The notes: generated by a model from the sequence alone, not told the origin. A stretch of 64,000 nt of DNA from Romboutsia faecis (GCF_014323405.1 NZ_JACRWE010000006.1:1-64000), one strand, 5' to 3'. Counted from the first letter of the stretch, positions 17,609 to 27,481 are shown. Translations and numbers: made by a program.

Positions 17609-20224
17609 CTATATACTTTCTTGTCTAATATTTTCTATTATATTTTCTTTATTTATCTTTTTCATTGGTATATATGATGCGATAAATGTTATTACAAATA
17701 TACCTATAATACATATAATAATACTACTCCAAGGAAGTACAAGTCCAAATTGAATAATATCTCCAAGTATGCTATTCATAAGTACTACCATACCTATACC
17801 GATAGGAAGTCCATATAATAATGATAAAATTCCATATAATATCCCTTCTAAACATATCATTTTATTAAACCCACCAGGTGTGACGCCTATTGATTTAATA
17901 ATAGCAAGCTCTCTTTTTCTTAAGTTTATATTTGTACTTATTGTATTTACAATATTAGTTACACTTACTAAAGATATAACTGTTATAAACCCATATACGA
18001 ATACCTGCATTGCCATAATCGACTGCTCCATTGCTTTTGCTTCTTCTATTTCATCGACTATTTTATAACCTTCTTTATTAGCAATTTCTTTTATTTCATT
18101 TCTTGTATTTTCTTGTTTATCTGTACTCATATATACAGAGTTACCATATGATTCAAAATTAAATTTTTCTCCAACTTCATCATAAGTAATAAAGTCAATC
18201 CCCATATAATTATAGCTATAAGCTCCTGGAATTAAGTCATCAGTTATAGCCATTACCTTTAGTTTGATAGTTTCTTTTACTTCTTTATCATTTTCTTCAT
18301 CATAATAACTAACATAAGCATCTATTGTATCTCCTACCTTATAATTAGTTAATATAACTTCCCCTTTTTTCCCTTTTTCTTCATAGTAACTTTCTCTTAC
18401 TAAGATTACTCCATTTTCCCTTATGGCAGTTTCTTTATCAAAGCTTCCATCTTTTAATTTAAGATTATTTATTGCTATATCTCCAGGCATCTTCACCATT
18501 GAATTAATAAAATCATATGAGTATTCATTGCCTACTTTTTCTTTAGTGTAATAATTTTCAATTAAGTCTTTATATGTTTGATTTATATCTTTCTCTTTAA
18601 CATTTAATCCAATTCCATAATCATTTTGAATAGCAATATTATTTATACCTTTAATATCTTTTAATTCATTTATTATTTTACTACCTTCATTGCTTCCATT
18701 TTTATATATATAAATATCATGATTCATTTGACCCATATGAACTGTATTTGCTTTTAAAAATAATGTCATAAAACCACTAAATGATATAAAAATTACAATA
18801 CTAATTATTAGAGAAAATAATGTTGTTCTAAATTTCCTTTTATTTCTTCTTAAGTTCTTATAAGCAAGTACACCTTCCGTGTTAAATAATAGTCTAACTA
18901 ATTTAGAGTCTTTTACTTTTCCTAATTTATAATTTCCACTATTTTTTATTGCTTCTAGTGGTGATATTTTAGCAGCACTTATAGCTGGTAATAATGCAGA
19001 TATAAGTATTGTTATTAAAACTATAACTGTACTAAATATCATTATATATGGGTTATAAACTACTCTTAAGTTCATGTCAGCTATAAATGAAGTTTCAAAT
19101 AATGCTTGTATAGTTTTAAATACTAAATCTATTGCAACTGTTCCTGAGATTAATCCTATAGGTATCGCAATTATACTAACTAAAATACCTTCTATAAATA
19201 CAAGCTTCATTACTTGAGATTTTGTAGCTCCAATAGAATTAAGTATTCCAAATTGTTTCTTACGTTCGCTTATAGATATGCTAAATGAATTATATACCGT
19301 TGCAATAGTACAAACTATAACTAATGAAGTAACTAAAGCTATAATTGATGTCATACCATTATTTATATTGGCATAAGCACTAGCACCTTGTAATCTTAAT
19401 AAGTGCTCATTGAAGCTTAAATTTTCATAGAATTCATCTGTATCATTACTATAATGCATTGAACTATTTTCTTCAGTATTTTCTTCTGTAGTTCCTGTTT
19501 TTAGTCCTAGATTTTTTGATATTTGTGATGCTATAGTATATACTTCTTTTGGTTTTTTTACAGCAATAGAAACATTAAAGTCATCATTAGCTGGCTGATT
19601 ATTTATATCTAAATAAGTTATGGCTGTTAAAATACCAGATTCATATTCAAAGCCAGGTTTGTTGATTATTCCTACGATCTTGAAACTTTTGCTTTTAATA
19701 TCTTTTAAAGTTTCATTTTCACTTTGCCATCCACTTATTTCTTCTCCATTCTCATCTACTCTTTTTCCTATATCAAGAGTTATTGTATCTCCTATTTTTT
19801 TATTAATTTTTGATGCAATATTTTCACTTAATACTATTTCTTTATTATTAGTGGGAAGGTTTCCTTCTTTTAGTTTTATTTGATAACCATCAAAAGTAGT
19901 TTTGTCATATGCTTTAACTTGCATTAAATTATCTTTCTCTGGATTTATCTTTGCATACCCCAAGTTATCACTAAGACCTGATTTAGTAAGTCCTGCTGAC
20001 TTTGTTATATAATCTAAATCACTCTTTTTTATATCATAAAAAGTCGCATGAAAATCTCCATCATTTTCTATAGTTTGTCTTATTTGATAGTCCATAAAAC
20101 TTTCGTATATATTTCCTATACCACATATAAGTGCAGTAGACAGTATTATACTTACAATAGTAACTATTGTTCTTTTTTTATTTTCTTTTAAATATCTTAA
20201 AGTTAGAGATGTATATAAATTCAT
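17609..20224 (-). CDS. FtsX-like ABC transporter permease, second system
   Basis: This 871-residue protein has one N-terminal span (about 18-38) and an extracytoplasmic domain. FtsX domain 1 has three spans (about 290-425, with the ILNSIGATKSQVMKL coupling helix), followed by a span near 470-495 and a second soluble domain. The C-terminal FtsX domain (about 745-865) contains AIIKSIGVTPGGFNKM. The arrangement matches the large lipid/peptide-type exporters of clostridia. The gene touches its ATPase gene (the start codon follows the stop directly), and both lie beside a two-component system. That suggests an antimicrobial-peptide or envelope-stress export and sensing module, though it is longer than classical BceB. 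Confidence 0.9.
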   Translation of the reverse strand: MNLYTSLTLRYLKENKKRTIVTIVSIILSTALICGIGNIYESFMDYQIRQTIENDGDFHATFYDIKKSDLDYITKSAGLTKSGLSDNLGYAKINPEKDNLMQVKAYDKTTFDGYQIKLKEGNLPTNNKEIVLSENIASKINKKIGDTITLDIGKRVDENGEEISGWQSENETLKDIKSKSFKIVGIINKPGFEYESGILTAITYLDINNQPANDDFNVSIAVKKPKEVYTIASQISKNLGLKTGTTEENTEENSSMHYSNDTDEFYENLSFNEHLLRLQGASAYANINNGMTSIIALVTSLVIVCTIATVYNSFSISISERKKQFGILNSIGATKSQVMKLVFIEGILVSIIAIPIGLISGTVAIDLVFKTIQALFETSFIADMNLRVVYNPYIMIFSTVIVLITILISALLPAISAAKISPLEAIKNSGNYKLGKVKDSKLVRLLFNTEGVLAYKNLRRNKRKFRTTLFSLIISIVIFISFSGFMTLFLKANTVHMGQMNHDIYIYKNGSNEGSKIINELKDIKGINNIAIQNDYGIGLNVKEKDINQTYKDLIENYYTKEKVGNEYSYDFINSMVKMPGDIAINNLKLKDGSFDKETAIRENGVILVRESYYEEKGKKGEVILTNYKVGDTIDAYVSYYDEENDKEVKETIKLKVMAITDDLIPGAYSYNYMGIDFITYDEVGEKFNFESYGNSVYMSTDKQENTRNEIKEIANKEGYKIVDEIEEAKAMEQSIMAMQVFVYGFITVISLVSVTNIVNTISTNINLRKRELAIIKSIGVTPGGFNKMICLEGILYGILSLLYGLPIGIGMVVLMNSILGDIIQFGLVLPWSSIIICIIGIFVITFIASYIPMKKINKENIIENIRQESI

Positions 20225-20902
20225 TTATATCACCTCATCACTTTTTATAATTCCATCTTCTATAGTTATAACTCTATCTGCTTGAAGGGCTATATTATTA
20301 TCATGTGTTATCATTATTAATGTTTGATTATATTTTTTAACTGATAACTTTAATAACTCTAAAACCTCTTTTGAGTTTTTACTATCTAAGTTTCCTGTTG
20401 GCTCATCTGCAAGAACTATTGATGGTCTATTTATAAGAGCTCTACCAATTGATGTTCTTTGCTGTTGACCTCCACTTAGCTCATTTGGAAGATGATTTTC
20501 TCTTTCCTTAAGTCCTAGAGTTTTTAATAAATCATCTAAAAATTCTTTATCTATCTTTCTATTATCTAATTCTGCTGGAAGTAATATATTCTCCTTTACA
20601 CTTAATACTGGTATTAAATTATAAAATTGATATATAAGTCCTACATTTCTTCTTCTAAATATTGATAAATCTTTTTCTTTTAAGCTATATATATCTACGT
20701 CATTAATATAAACATTTCCATCAGTCGGTCTATCAACTCCCCCTAATAGATGTAAAAGTGTACTCTTACCACTACCACTTGGACCTACTATAGCCACAAA
20801 TTCACCTTTTTTTATAGATAAATTTACATTTTTTAAGGCATCTACTTTTGCCTCACCACTACCATAACTTTTAGTTAAGTTTTCTACTTTTAAAATTTCC
20901 AT
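20225..20902 (-). CDS. ABC transporter ATP-binding protein, second system
   Basis: The protein has 225 residues from the ATG at 20902, chosen because GGAGG lies 5 bp before it; an in-frame ATG at 20914 is the alternative. Motifs are Walker A GPSGSGKST, signature LSGGQQQRTSIGRA, Walker B IVLADEPTGNLDS and switch VMITHDN-like. It is in the FtsX-permease ATPase class, and its permease gene follows with no gap. A shared 19-bp motif (20977-20995) sits 74 bp upstream, also present before the response-regulator gene, so this transporter is likely the target of that regulator. Confidence 0.92.
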   Translation of the reverse strand: MEILKVENLTKSYGSGEAKVDALKNVNLSIKKGEFVAIVGPSGSGKSTLLHLLGGVDRPTDGNVYINDVDIYSLKEKDLSIFRRRNVGLIYQFYNLIPVLSVKENILLPAELDNRKIDKEFLDDLLKTLGLKERENHLPNELSGGQQQRTSIGRALINRPSIVLADEPTGNLDSKNSKEVLELLKLSVKKYNQTLIMITHDNNIALQADRVITIEDGIIKSDEVI

Positions 20903-20976
20903 TCTATCCTCCATAAATTTTCCTTGACTTTATACTCTTAAGTTTACAGATTTACTCTTACACTAAGGTGAATTTA

Positions 20977-20995
20977 AAAATGACATATTAGTCAC
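20977..20995 (-). promoter_or_regulatory. Candidate response-regulator site upstream of the ATPase gene
   Basis: On the minus strand it reads GTGACTAATATGTCATTTT, with an internal dyad TGAC-N6-GTCA. The same 19 bp with one change lies at 22988-23006 before the response-regulator gene. In both places a TG-preceded -10-like hexamer starts exactly 30 bp downstream. It overlaps the kinase stop codon. Confidence 0.55.
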
Positions 20996-22244
20996 TATAG
21001 GTTTTATGAAAGATAATATGAAACTCAGCACCTTTATTTTTTTCACTTTTGACATAAATATCTCCATGCTGACTTTCAATTATTGATTTTGCCATAGCAA
21101 GTCCTATTCCTACGCTATCTTCTTTTGAACTACTCTTGCCTTTATAAAATCGTTTAAATACATTTGGTAAATCTTTTTTGTCTATACCTTCGCCACTATC
21201 CTTTATTACTATTTCAGAGTACAGTGGGTTTTGTTCAAAGTTTATTTTAATGCTTCCATTTACCGGAGTATGTTCAACACAGTTTTTAATTACATTTACT
21301 AATGCCTCTGTAGACCAGTTAATATCACCATTATAATAAGCTTCTTCATTTCCAAATATAGTAAGGTCTATATTTTTAAGTTCAATTGGAATTAAACTTG
21401 GCTGTACAGATTTTCTTATTAATTCATTAATATTAACTTTTTCATTTTTAAAATCAATTACTTTCGCTTCAACCTTAGAAAGTTTTAGCATACTTTTTAT
21501 AAGCCACTCCATCCTTGTAAGCTGAGACTTTATTTTATCTAAAAATTCTATTTTAGTTTCTTTTGGTAAATCCTCATACATTAAATCATTTAGTATAATA
21601 AGTGATGTCATAGGTGTTTTTAGCTGATGTGATATATCGGATATTGTATTATTTAAAAATACCTTTTCAGCGTTTAAAAGCTCTACCTTCTCTTTTAATA
21701 TAGTAGTCATCTTTAAAAGCTCTGTCTTTAAAAGACCTATTTGACCTTCTTGATTTCTATTTTTCATTTCATAATTTCTTCCTTCTGAACTGTGATAAAC
21801 ATAGTCAGTCATATCCTTTATATCTTTATATATTTTCTTGAAGTAGCATAAAGTTAAAATTAAAAATAAAAGAAATACTATTATTACAAATAAAATATTT
21901 ACATTAAATATATCCTTAATACTTGAACTTATAATTGGTTCATACTTTAAATTAATACTAGAATCATAATTGTACTTGTTAAGTACTTGTTTTCCTAATT
22001 CTACATTTTCTTTTGATTTACCTTGAGTTATTATATCTACTATATCACTTTCTAAATCAGGATTCTTAGCTAGTATTTGTCCTAATATTGCTTGATTATT
22101 TTCCACAACCTTGTCTTTAATTATATTTACATTTATATAACTAACACCTAATAATAATATTATTGTAATTAAAAATAATCCTATAAATCCTCTTATAAAT
22201 CTTCTTATTTCCACATTAGATAGAAACATCATTTTCACATCCAT
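20988..22244 (-). CDS. Sensor histidine kinase of the second transporter locus
   Basis: This 418-residue membrane kinase has span 1 (about 16-38), an extracytoplasmic loop of about 75 residues and span 2 (about 112-132). A HAMP-like linker precedes HisKA with the H-box DISHQLKTPMTSL and HATPase with N-box VNVIKNCVEHTP, G1 DSGEGID and G2 GIGLAMAKS. The loop is small but longer than in intramembrane-sensing BceS kinases. It overlaps the response-regulator gene by 29 bp, and an alternative start lies four codons in. It probably phosphorylates that regulator in response to an envelope stress that the adjacent transporter relieves. Confidence 0.9.
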   Translation of the reverse strand: MDVKMMFLSNVEIRRFIRGFIGLFLITIILLLGVSYINVNIIKDKVVENNQAILGQILAKNPDLESDIVDIITQGKSKENVELGKQVLNKYNYDSSINLKYEPIISSSIKDIFNVNILFVIIVFLLFLILTLCYFKKIYKDIKDMTDYVYHSSEGRNYEMKNRNQEGQIGLLKTELLKMTTILKEKVELLNAEKVFLNNTISDISHQLKTPMTSLIILNDLMYEDLPKETKIEFLDKIKSQLTRMEWLIKSMLKLSKVEAKVIDFKNEKVNINELIRKSVQPSLIPIELKNIDLTIFGNEEAYYNGDINWSTEALVNVIKNCVEHTPVNGSIKINFEQNPLYSEIVIKDSGEGIDKKDLPNVFKRFYKGKSSSKEDSVGIGLAMAKSIIESQHGDIYVKSEKNKGAEFHIIFHKTYSD

Positions 22245-22917
22245 TCCACTTATATCCTAGTCCCCTTACTGTTATTACATGTTGTGGATCAGTAGAATCA
22301 TCTTCGATTTTTTCTCTAAGCCTTTTTATATAAACTGTAAGTGTATTATCATTTACAAAATCATAAGTAACATCCCATAACTTTTCTAATATCTGGCTTC
22401 TACTTAATACTGTATTTTTATTTTGTATTAAAATTAATAATAGCTTGTACTCTACAGAAGTTAAGAAAATCTCTTCTCCATTTTTATAAACTCTAGCTTC
22501 TAAAGTATGTATACTTAAATTTCCAAACTTTAAGACTTTTTTACTTTCACTATTTTTACCTCTTCTTCTAAGTACTGCTTTTATTCTAGAAATAAGTTCT
22601 CTAACTCTAAATGGTTTTGTTATATAATCATCACCACCAATATCTAATCCCATAACAATATTTACTTCTTCATCACATGCTGTTAAAAATATTGTTGGAG
22701 TATCTTGAGTCTTTCTAATTTCCTTACATAAATCATAACCATTTCCATCAGGTAACATTACGTCTAAAAGAATTATATCGTATTCTTTTTTTTCTATATT
22801 TTGTCTGCTACTTTCTAAATCCTTACATATATCCACATTAAAGCCTTCTTGCTCTAGAGCATATTTTACACCAAAGGCTATTGTACTATCATCTTCTACC
22901 ATTAATATATTTGTCAT
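22216..22917 (-). CDS. OmpR/PhoB-family response regulator
   Basis: The protein has 233 residues from the ATG at 22917, which follows GGAGG by 5 bp; the upstream ATG at 22929 has no ribosome-binding site. The receiver domain has acidic residues in MVEDDST, a phosphoacceptor Asp in IILLDVMLPDG and Lys in YITKPF. The C-terminal winged helix (about 130-230) has LTSVEYKLLLILIQNKNTVLS and the recognition helix region NTLTVYIKRLREKIE. It is the first gene of a regulator-kinase operon facing the ATPase-permease operon. The shared upstream motif suggests it controls itself and the transporter. Confidence 0.93.
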   Translation of the reverse strand: MTNILMVEDDSTIAFGVKYALEQEGFNVDICKDLESSRQNIEKKEYDIILLDVMLPDGNGYDLCKEIRKTQDTPTIFLTACDEEVNIVMGLDIGGDDYITKPFRVRELISRIKAVLRRRGKNSESKKVLKFGNLSIHTLEARVYKNGEEIFLTSVEYKLLLILIQNKNTVLSRSQILEKLWDVTYDFVNDNTLTVYIKRLREKIEDDSTDPQHVITVRGLGYKWNGCENDVSI

Positions 22918-22987
22918 AATGTCCTCCATTTAATATTTATTATCTATAATTATTATACAATAGCTTCATTAATATAATAGTCTAAAT

Positions 22988-23006
22988 AAAATTACATATT
23001 AGTCAC
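22988..23006 (-). promoter_or_regulatory. Candidate autoregulatory site before the response-regulator gene
   Basis: It reads GTGACTAATATGTAATTTT on the minus strand, matching 18 of 19 bp at 20977-20995. TATAAT preceded by TTG begins 30 bp downstream, and the gene start is 70 bp past the motif. The -35 region is poor, as expected for an activated promoter. Confidence 0.55.
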
Positions 23007-23035
23007 ATAATATACTTTGTTTAGTTTTCAAAAAC

Positions 23036-23176
23036 GCGGAAAAAGAGGCCTAAAGAAATAGTTGATTGGCGCAACTATACATTTCTTTTAAGCCTCTTTT
23101 CCGTATCATAAAAATTATCAAAGGAAAGTTACTAAATTTAATAGGATATTTAATAACTTTTTCACATTTTACATCT
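23036..23176 (-). ncRNA. Candidate small RNA ending in a long hairpin
   Basis: A minus-strand promoter (23183-23212) has no coding sequence behind it. About 75 bases downstream lies a 67-base imperfect hairpin (23037-23103) with arms of nearly 30 bases (CGGAAAAGAGGC... with ...GCCTCTTTTTCCG), followed by GCGTTTTTG. The stretch would give an RNA of about 140 bases. The 334-bp gap has no credible reading frame beyond an 18-codon chance frame. Alternatives are a plain terminator for the 23252-23698 gene or an old palindromic insertion. Confidence 0.35.
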
Positions 23177-23182
23177 AAAATT

Positions 23183-23212
23183 ATTATATTATATCTTTGT
23201 TGACCTTGTCAA
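23183..23212 (-). promoter_or_regulatory. Sigma-A promoter with overlapping operator-like dyad
   Basis: On the minus strand: TTGACA (23207-23212), an 18-bp spacer and TATAAT (23183-23188). GTTGAC-CTT-GTCAAC (23199-23213) is a dyad over the -35. A related half-like site, TTGACCACATCAAC, lies at 23234-23247. Confidence 0.5.
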
Positions 23213-23251
23213 CTAATTTCATTATTTTTTTATTGACCACATCAACTTTTT

Positions 23252-23698
23252 TTATTCTTCATACTCATCATATTTATCTTTACTTATATCATCTTCATTT
23301 ATATTAGTTTCATCTTTATCTACTTTTATTTGTTCGACATAATGACTTAACTCTTTAGGCGATACTATATCTTCATTTTCAAAATTTAATCTTCTTGAGT
23401 TAAACTCATCAACCTTTTCTCTTAATTCTTTATCTTCAGCTTCTTCTCTTTTTTTAACTTTTTCTTTTATATATTCATTTTCATAATAGTCTTGATCTAA
23501 TTCATCTTCATAAGATTGTAGGTATTCTAAATCTTCATCTAATTCTCTATCAGCCATACAGTTTTTTATGGCTCTATATGAAACATATGCTCCTACACCT
23601 GCTAAAACACCAACAGCTGCATACATCATCATTTTTTTATCTTTCATTCTTCTTTCAACTTCTTCTTCAGCTACTTTAGTTATAAGATATTTAATCAT
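23252..23698 (-). CDS. Hypothetical membrane-anchored, highly charged protein
   Basis: I do not recognise a named family for this 148-residue protein. Residues 1-22 are charged. Residues 23-41 form one hydrophobic span with small residues (MMMYAAVGVLAGVGAYVSY), as in YtxH-like anchored proteins. The remaining 100 residues are very rich in Glu, Asp, Lys and Tyr and should be helical or disordered (EYLQSYEDELDQDYYENEY, VKKREEAEDKEL). Its job is unknown; envelope or cytoskeleton scaffolding is a guess. It starts at ATG behind AGGAGAGTGAAG and is monocistronic. Confidence 0.75.
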   Translation of the reverse strand: MIKYLITKVAEEEVERRMKDKKMMMYAAVGVLAGVGAYVSYRAIKNCMADRELDEDLEYLQSYEDELDQDYYENEYIKEKVKKREEAEDKELREKVDEFNSRRLNFENEDIVSPKELSHYVEQIKVDKDETNINEDDISKDKYDEYEE

Positions 23699-23839
23699 TA
23701 GACTTCACTCTCCTAGTATTTTTCTTCTACTAGATATAGTATTTGTATTATTAAAATAAAAATTATATTATATTATAAAATACATATATTGTTATTATTT
23801 CCTAGATTAAATATCTGATACAAATTAACTATAAATATA

Positions 23840-25812
23840 TTATATATCTGATAGCTCTAATTTTACTTTTTCACTTAAATGATCTATACTAAAATCTGTA
23901 ACTTCTAAATCTTTTGAATTATCCTTTTGTAATATTATCTTTACAATTGTTCCTTTATTTTCTACACTACTTATGTCTATTGTTCCATTTAAAGCTTCTA
24001 CCATTTGTTTTACAATACTTAAACCAATTCCGCTTCCTTCACTTGTTTTTATTGTACTTCTATCCGCTCTCTCAAATCTCTCAAAAATATTTTTTAATTT
24101 TTCTTTAGGTATTCCTACACCAGTATCTTTAATAGATATAATTATAAGCTGTTCTGTATCTTTAATATTTACATCAATATGTCCATTTTTTTGTTATATT
24201 TTATTGAATTAGACAATATATTTAGCATTATTTTTTCCATTAGATCAGTATCTATTAATGAATATATCTCTTCTTGTTCTGTGTCGAAAACTAATTCTAT
24301 ATTTTTATCTTCAGCATAATTTAAAACGGATAAAGTGATTTCTTCTACCAAGTTAACTATATTTACATATTTTAAATTAACATTAATTATATCACTTTCT
24401 AATTTAATAGAATCTATAAAATTATTTGTAAGTCTAATCATTCTATTGCAATTTTGCTTAATAATATTATTAAATTCTAATAAGTTCCCATAATTTCTAT
24501 TTTTAATATTTAAGTCTTGCATTTGTACTGTAGAGTAAATTACATTTATTGGTGTTTTAAAATCATGCGAAATATTTGCTAGCACTTGATCTTTTATTTC
24601 TTCTTTCGTTTTATTATATTCTAGTTCTTCTTTTATTTTTGCTAGCTTAATCTTATCTTCCATATTCTTTATTATTGATATATTTAATATTTTATTATTT
24701 CTATTTTTTAATATAGTAGTTTGCTCTCCATAAAATTCAGTATTATTGAAATTATATTTCAAATTTAAATATTGTAAAGAATTACTTATATCATTAAGAT
24801 TTTTAACACATTCTTTTTCACTTTCATCCACTAGTTCTTCAATTGTTTTTCCTAAAATACTATCATTATTTTCTATATTAAAATATTCCTTAATTTTTTT
24901 ATTTATAAATACTATTTTTCCATCTTCTGATACTATTACACCATCAGGAATATACATCAATACTTTTTCATACCTATGTTTATAATCTTTAAGACCTTTG
25001 CTTACTTCTTCTAATTTTTCTTTTTCCTTTAATAGATTTCTATAAAGTATTTGATTAGGTCTTTTGATAATATCAAAATAATATATTCTAGTAACGCATA
25101 TAAAATAAATAATGCTAGTTATTATTGAAACTAAATATGTAAAATTCCCATCTATATTCATGGATTTTCTTAATATTTCTGATAAAAATACTATAGATAT
25201 ATGAAAAACTCTAGCTATATAGTATATATACAAATCTTTTAAAGTTCTTTTTGATGCTCTTTTATCTATATTTTTAAAATTTTTTAAAGCATATAACAGA
25301 CCTAATATAAATGTGAATGTTATTACATAAAATAATATAGTCACGCCTTTTTTTGTGTATAATTTAGGGAATATTGTTGTGTTATAAATAAGAAGTACAC
25401 CTATAGATGTAGATATAAGACATATATTAATTATTTTATTTATATTTAATTCTATTTTCTTACTCTTAGTTATTAAAATTAATAATATAACCTCTATAGT
25501 AGTTGCTAATACATATATTTGCAAATCCTTATTTAAATCAATGGGTTTATTTAAATTTGTTAAAATACTAAATCCACCAACTATATTCATTATTCCCTTA
25601 ATTGTAAATAACATTGCTATTTGCTTATAAATTTTATCTTTATTCAAGTCGAAATTTGATACAGTTACTAAAAAGCAGCATATAGCTATACAACTATTTA
25701 ATATTAATATCATATTAAATAGTATTCTTGTATCAACTCCCTCAAATAATAAATAGCCTATAATTATTATAAATAAATATATTTTACTTATACTTTTAAT
25801 ACTTTCACTCAT
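23840..25812 (-). pseudogene. Membrane PAS sensor histidine kinase with a frameshift in an A7 run
   Basis: The first frame (25812 to 24169, 547 residues) codes for six to eight N-terminal spans (about 10-240), a PAS domain (about 275-390), HisKA with ISHDFKTPINV and an N-box DLMEKIMLNILSNSIKY. It then stops shortly after KYNKK. Adding one A to the run at 24186-24192 restores the frame through G1 DTGVGIP, the F-box ERFERAD, G2 GSGIGLSIVKQM and about 45 more residues to a TAA at 23840-23842. Alternatives to a dead gene are a sequencing error or slippage on the A run. It resembles the kinase at 7.9 kb, and no regulator adjoins it. Confidence 0.85.
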
Positions 25813-25946
25813 ACAATTCTAATACCTCCTGACATATTAATAATAATACATTTACTGGTAATTTTCTACATGAAATCTATTTTCAATATTTAAAGGTTTG
25901 TAATTAAGTTTTTATATTATAAGGCTTAAGAAATTTTCTTTTTTCT

Positions 25947-25965
25947 GTTATACTATCTATATAAC
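25947..25965 (+). promoter_or_regulatory. Promoter and dyad before the GntR-type gene
   Basis: GTTATA-N7-TATAAC (25947-25965) overlaps a TATACT -10 (25949-25954). TTAAGA (25926-25931) sits 17 bp upstream as a weak -35. The position suits autorepression by the GntR-type protein encoded 28 bp downstream. Confidence 0.5.
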
Positions 25966-25992
25966 AACTATTAAATAGATTGAGGTGACTTT

Positions 25993-26382
25993 ATGATTTT
26001 AAAATTAGATTTTAATAGTGATAAATCTATATATATACAAATAACAGAGGAAATAACTAAAGCAATAGCTAAAGGGGAACTTAAAATTAATGAATCATTA
26101 CCTTCAGTTAGAAGTATGGCAGAAAGTATAGGTGTTAATCTTCATACAGTTAACAAAGCATATAATCAGTTAAAAGATGATGGATTATTAAATATTGATA
26201 GAAGAAAAGGTGCTATCATTGCGAATTTACCTATGAAAGAAAATAGTAAAACAAGAGAATCTACAAAAGATGACTTAGAACTTTTAACTGCTAAATCTTA
26301 TTTATCTGGCATGACTAAAGAAGAGTTTTTAGAGTTAAGTAGCAAATTATTTGATTCTTATGAGGTGAAACATTATGAATAA
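25993..26382 (+). CDS. GntR-family regulator, YtrA subfamily
   Basis: This 129-residue protein has the winged helix of GntR regulators: YIQITEEITKAIAKGELK, then the recognition segment LPSVRSMAESIGVNLHTVNKAYNQL and the wing LLNIDRRKGAII. About 50 residues follow, too short for an effector-binding domain, as in the YtrA subfamily that usually represses an operon encoding a transporter or membrane protein. It overlaps the next gene by 8 bp (translational coupling), so that membrane protein is its likely partner. Start: ATG behind GAGGTGAC. Confidence 0.9.
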   Translation: MILKLDFNSDKSIYIQITEEITKAIAKGELKINESLPSVRSMAESIGVNLHTVNKAYNQLKDDGLLNIDRRKGAIIANLPMKENSKTRESTKDDLELLTAKSYLSGMTKEEFLELSSKLFDSYEVKHYE

Positions 26383-27481
26383 TATATTATATTTATCTTC
26401 ATATTTTCTTCCATTAATAATTTTATATCTTATTTTTAGCAACATGAATATTCTTAATGGTAATAAGTATTTGTACGGTGTGAATATAGATAAGAATTAC
26501 ATTGATGAGAATCAAATAAAGGCTTTTAATAAAAAGTTTAAATTTTATCATACTATAGGATTTATTGTAGTACTACTTTTATTTATTATGTTTATGTTTT
26601 TTTCAAATAATATCGAGATAGGATTTACTTTTGCTTTAATTGCTTATTTAGTATATAGCTCTATTATTTATGTAATACTTCATAGTAAAATAAAAAATAT
26701 TAAATCTGAGTTATTAAAAAACAATGTAGTTTCAGAAAGAAAAACTGCTCAAGTTTTTGTAGATATGGAATTTTTAAATGAAAGGGATAAATTGATAAAT
26801 AAGTTTAAATACTTATATCTAATACCAATACTTATAGTTTTAGTAGGATGTATATTTACTTTTATAAATAAAGATAATTTAGGTGAATATATACCAACGC
26901 AATTTGATTACAATGGCTCTGTTCAAGACTTTATACCTAATACTACTATAAACTTATTAGGATGCTTATTATCAATGTTAGGTTCAGTAATTTTAATAAG
27001 CTTCATAAGTATTAGCTCTTTAAAATCTAGATTAAAGGTTGATACTGAAAATATCGAAATAAGTAAATCTGAAAATATTAAGTATTTAAGAAAAACTGGT
27101 TACGGTTTTTTCATACTTGTGATTTCATTTACGCTACTTGCTATTTGCTCATTTATAAGTATGTTTGGTATAAGTATAAATCCTTTTATATTTAAAATAA
27201 CAACATTTATTACTTTAGCATCAGTGGTCTTATTATGTTTAAATTTTGTTAAATCTCCTAATTCAAAATATACATCTTCTTATTCTTCTGAAGATGATGA
27301 GAAAAATTGGATTTTTGGTATGGTATATAACAATCCTAATGATCCATCTTTTATGGTTCAAAAACGATTTGGTATAGGATGGACTATAAATATAGGTTCA
27401 CCTTTAGGAAAGTTATTTTTTATAACTACTATAGTAGCCCTTGGATTTTCATTATTTAGTTTGATAAAAAATATGTTTTAA
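26375..27481 (+). CDS. DUF1648-type multi-span membrane protein
   Basis: This 368-residue protein has about eight spans. The central segment GEYIPTQFDYNGSVQDFIPN is the DUF1648 signature (as in SdpI-like proteins), a short extracytoplasmic loop between spans. The C-terminal part (KNWIFGMVYNNPNDPSFMVQKRFGIGWTIN) is the domain often paired with it. Such proteins occur beside YtrA-type regulators in Firmicutes and may give immunity or sense envelope stress, but the function is not established. The gene overlaps the GntR-type gene and ends at a hairpin terminator. Confidence 0.85.
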   Translation: MNNILYLSSYFLPLIILYLIFSNMNILNGNKYLYGVNIDKNYIDENQIKAFNKKFKFYHTIGFIVVLLLFIMFMFFSNNIEIGFTFALIAYLVYSSIIYVILHSKIKNIKSELLKNNVVSERKTAQVFVDMEFLNERDKLINKFKYLYLIPILIVLVGCIFTFINKDNLGEYIPTQFDYNGSVQDFIPNTTINLLGCLLSMLGSVILISFISISSLKSRLKVDTENIEISKSENIKYLRKTGYGFFILVISFTLLAICSFISMFGISINPFIFKITTFITLASVVLLCLNFVKSPNSKYTSSYSSEDDEKNWIFGMVYNNPNDPSFMVQKRFGIGWTINIGSPLGKLFFITTIVALGFSLFSLIKNMF

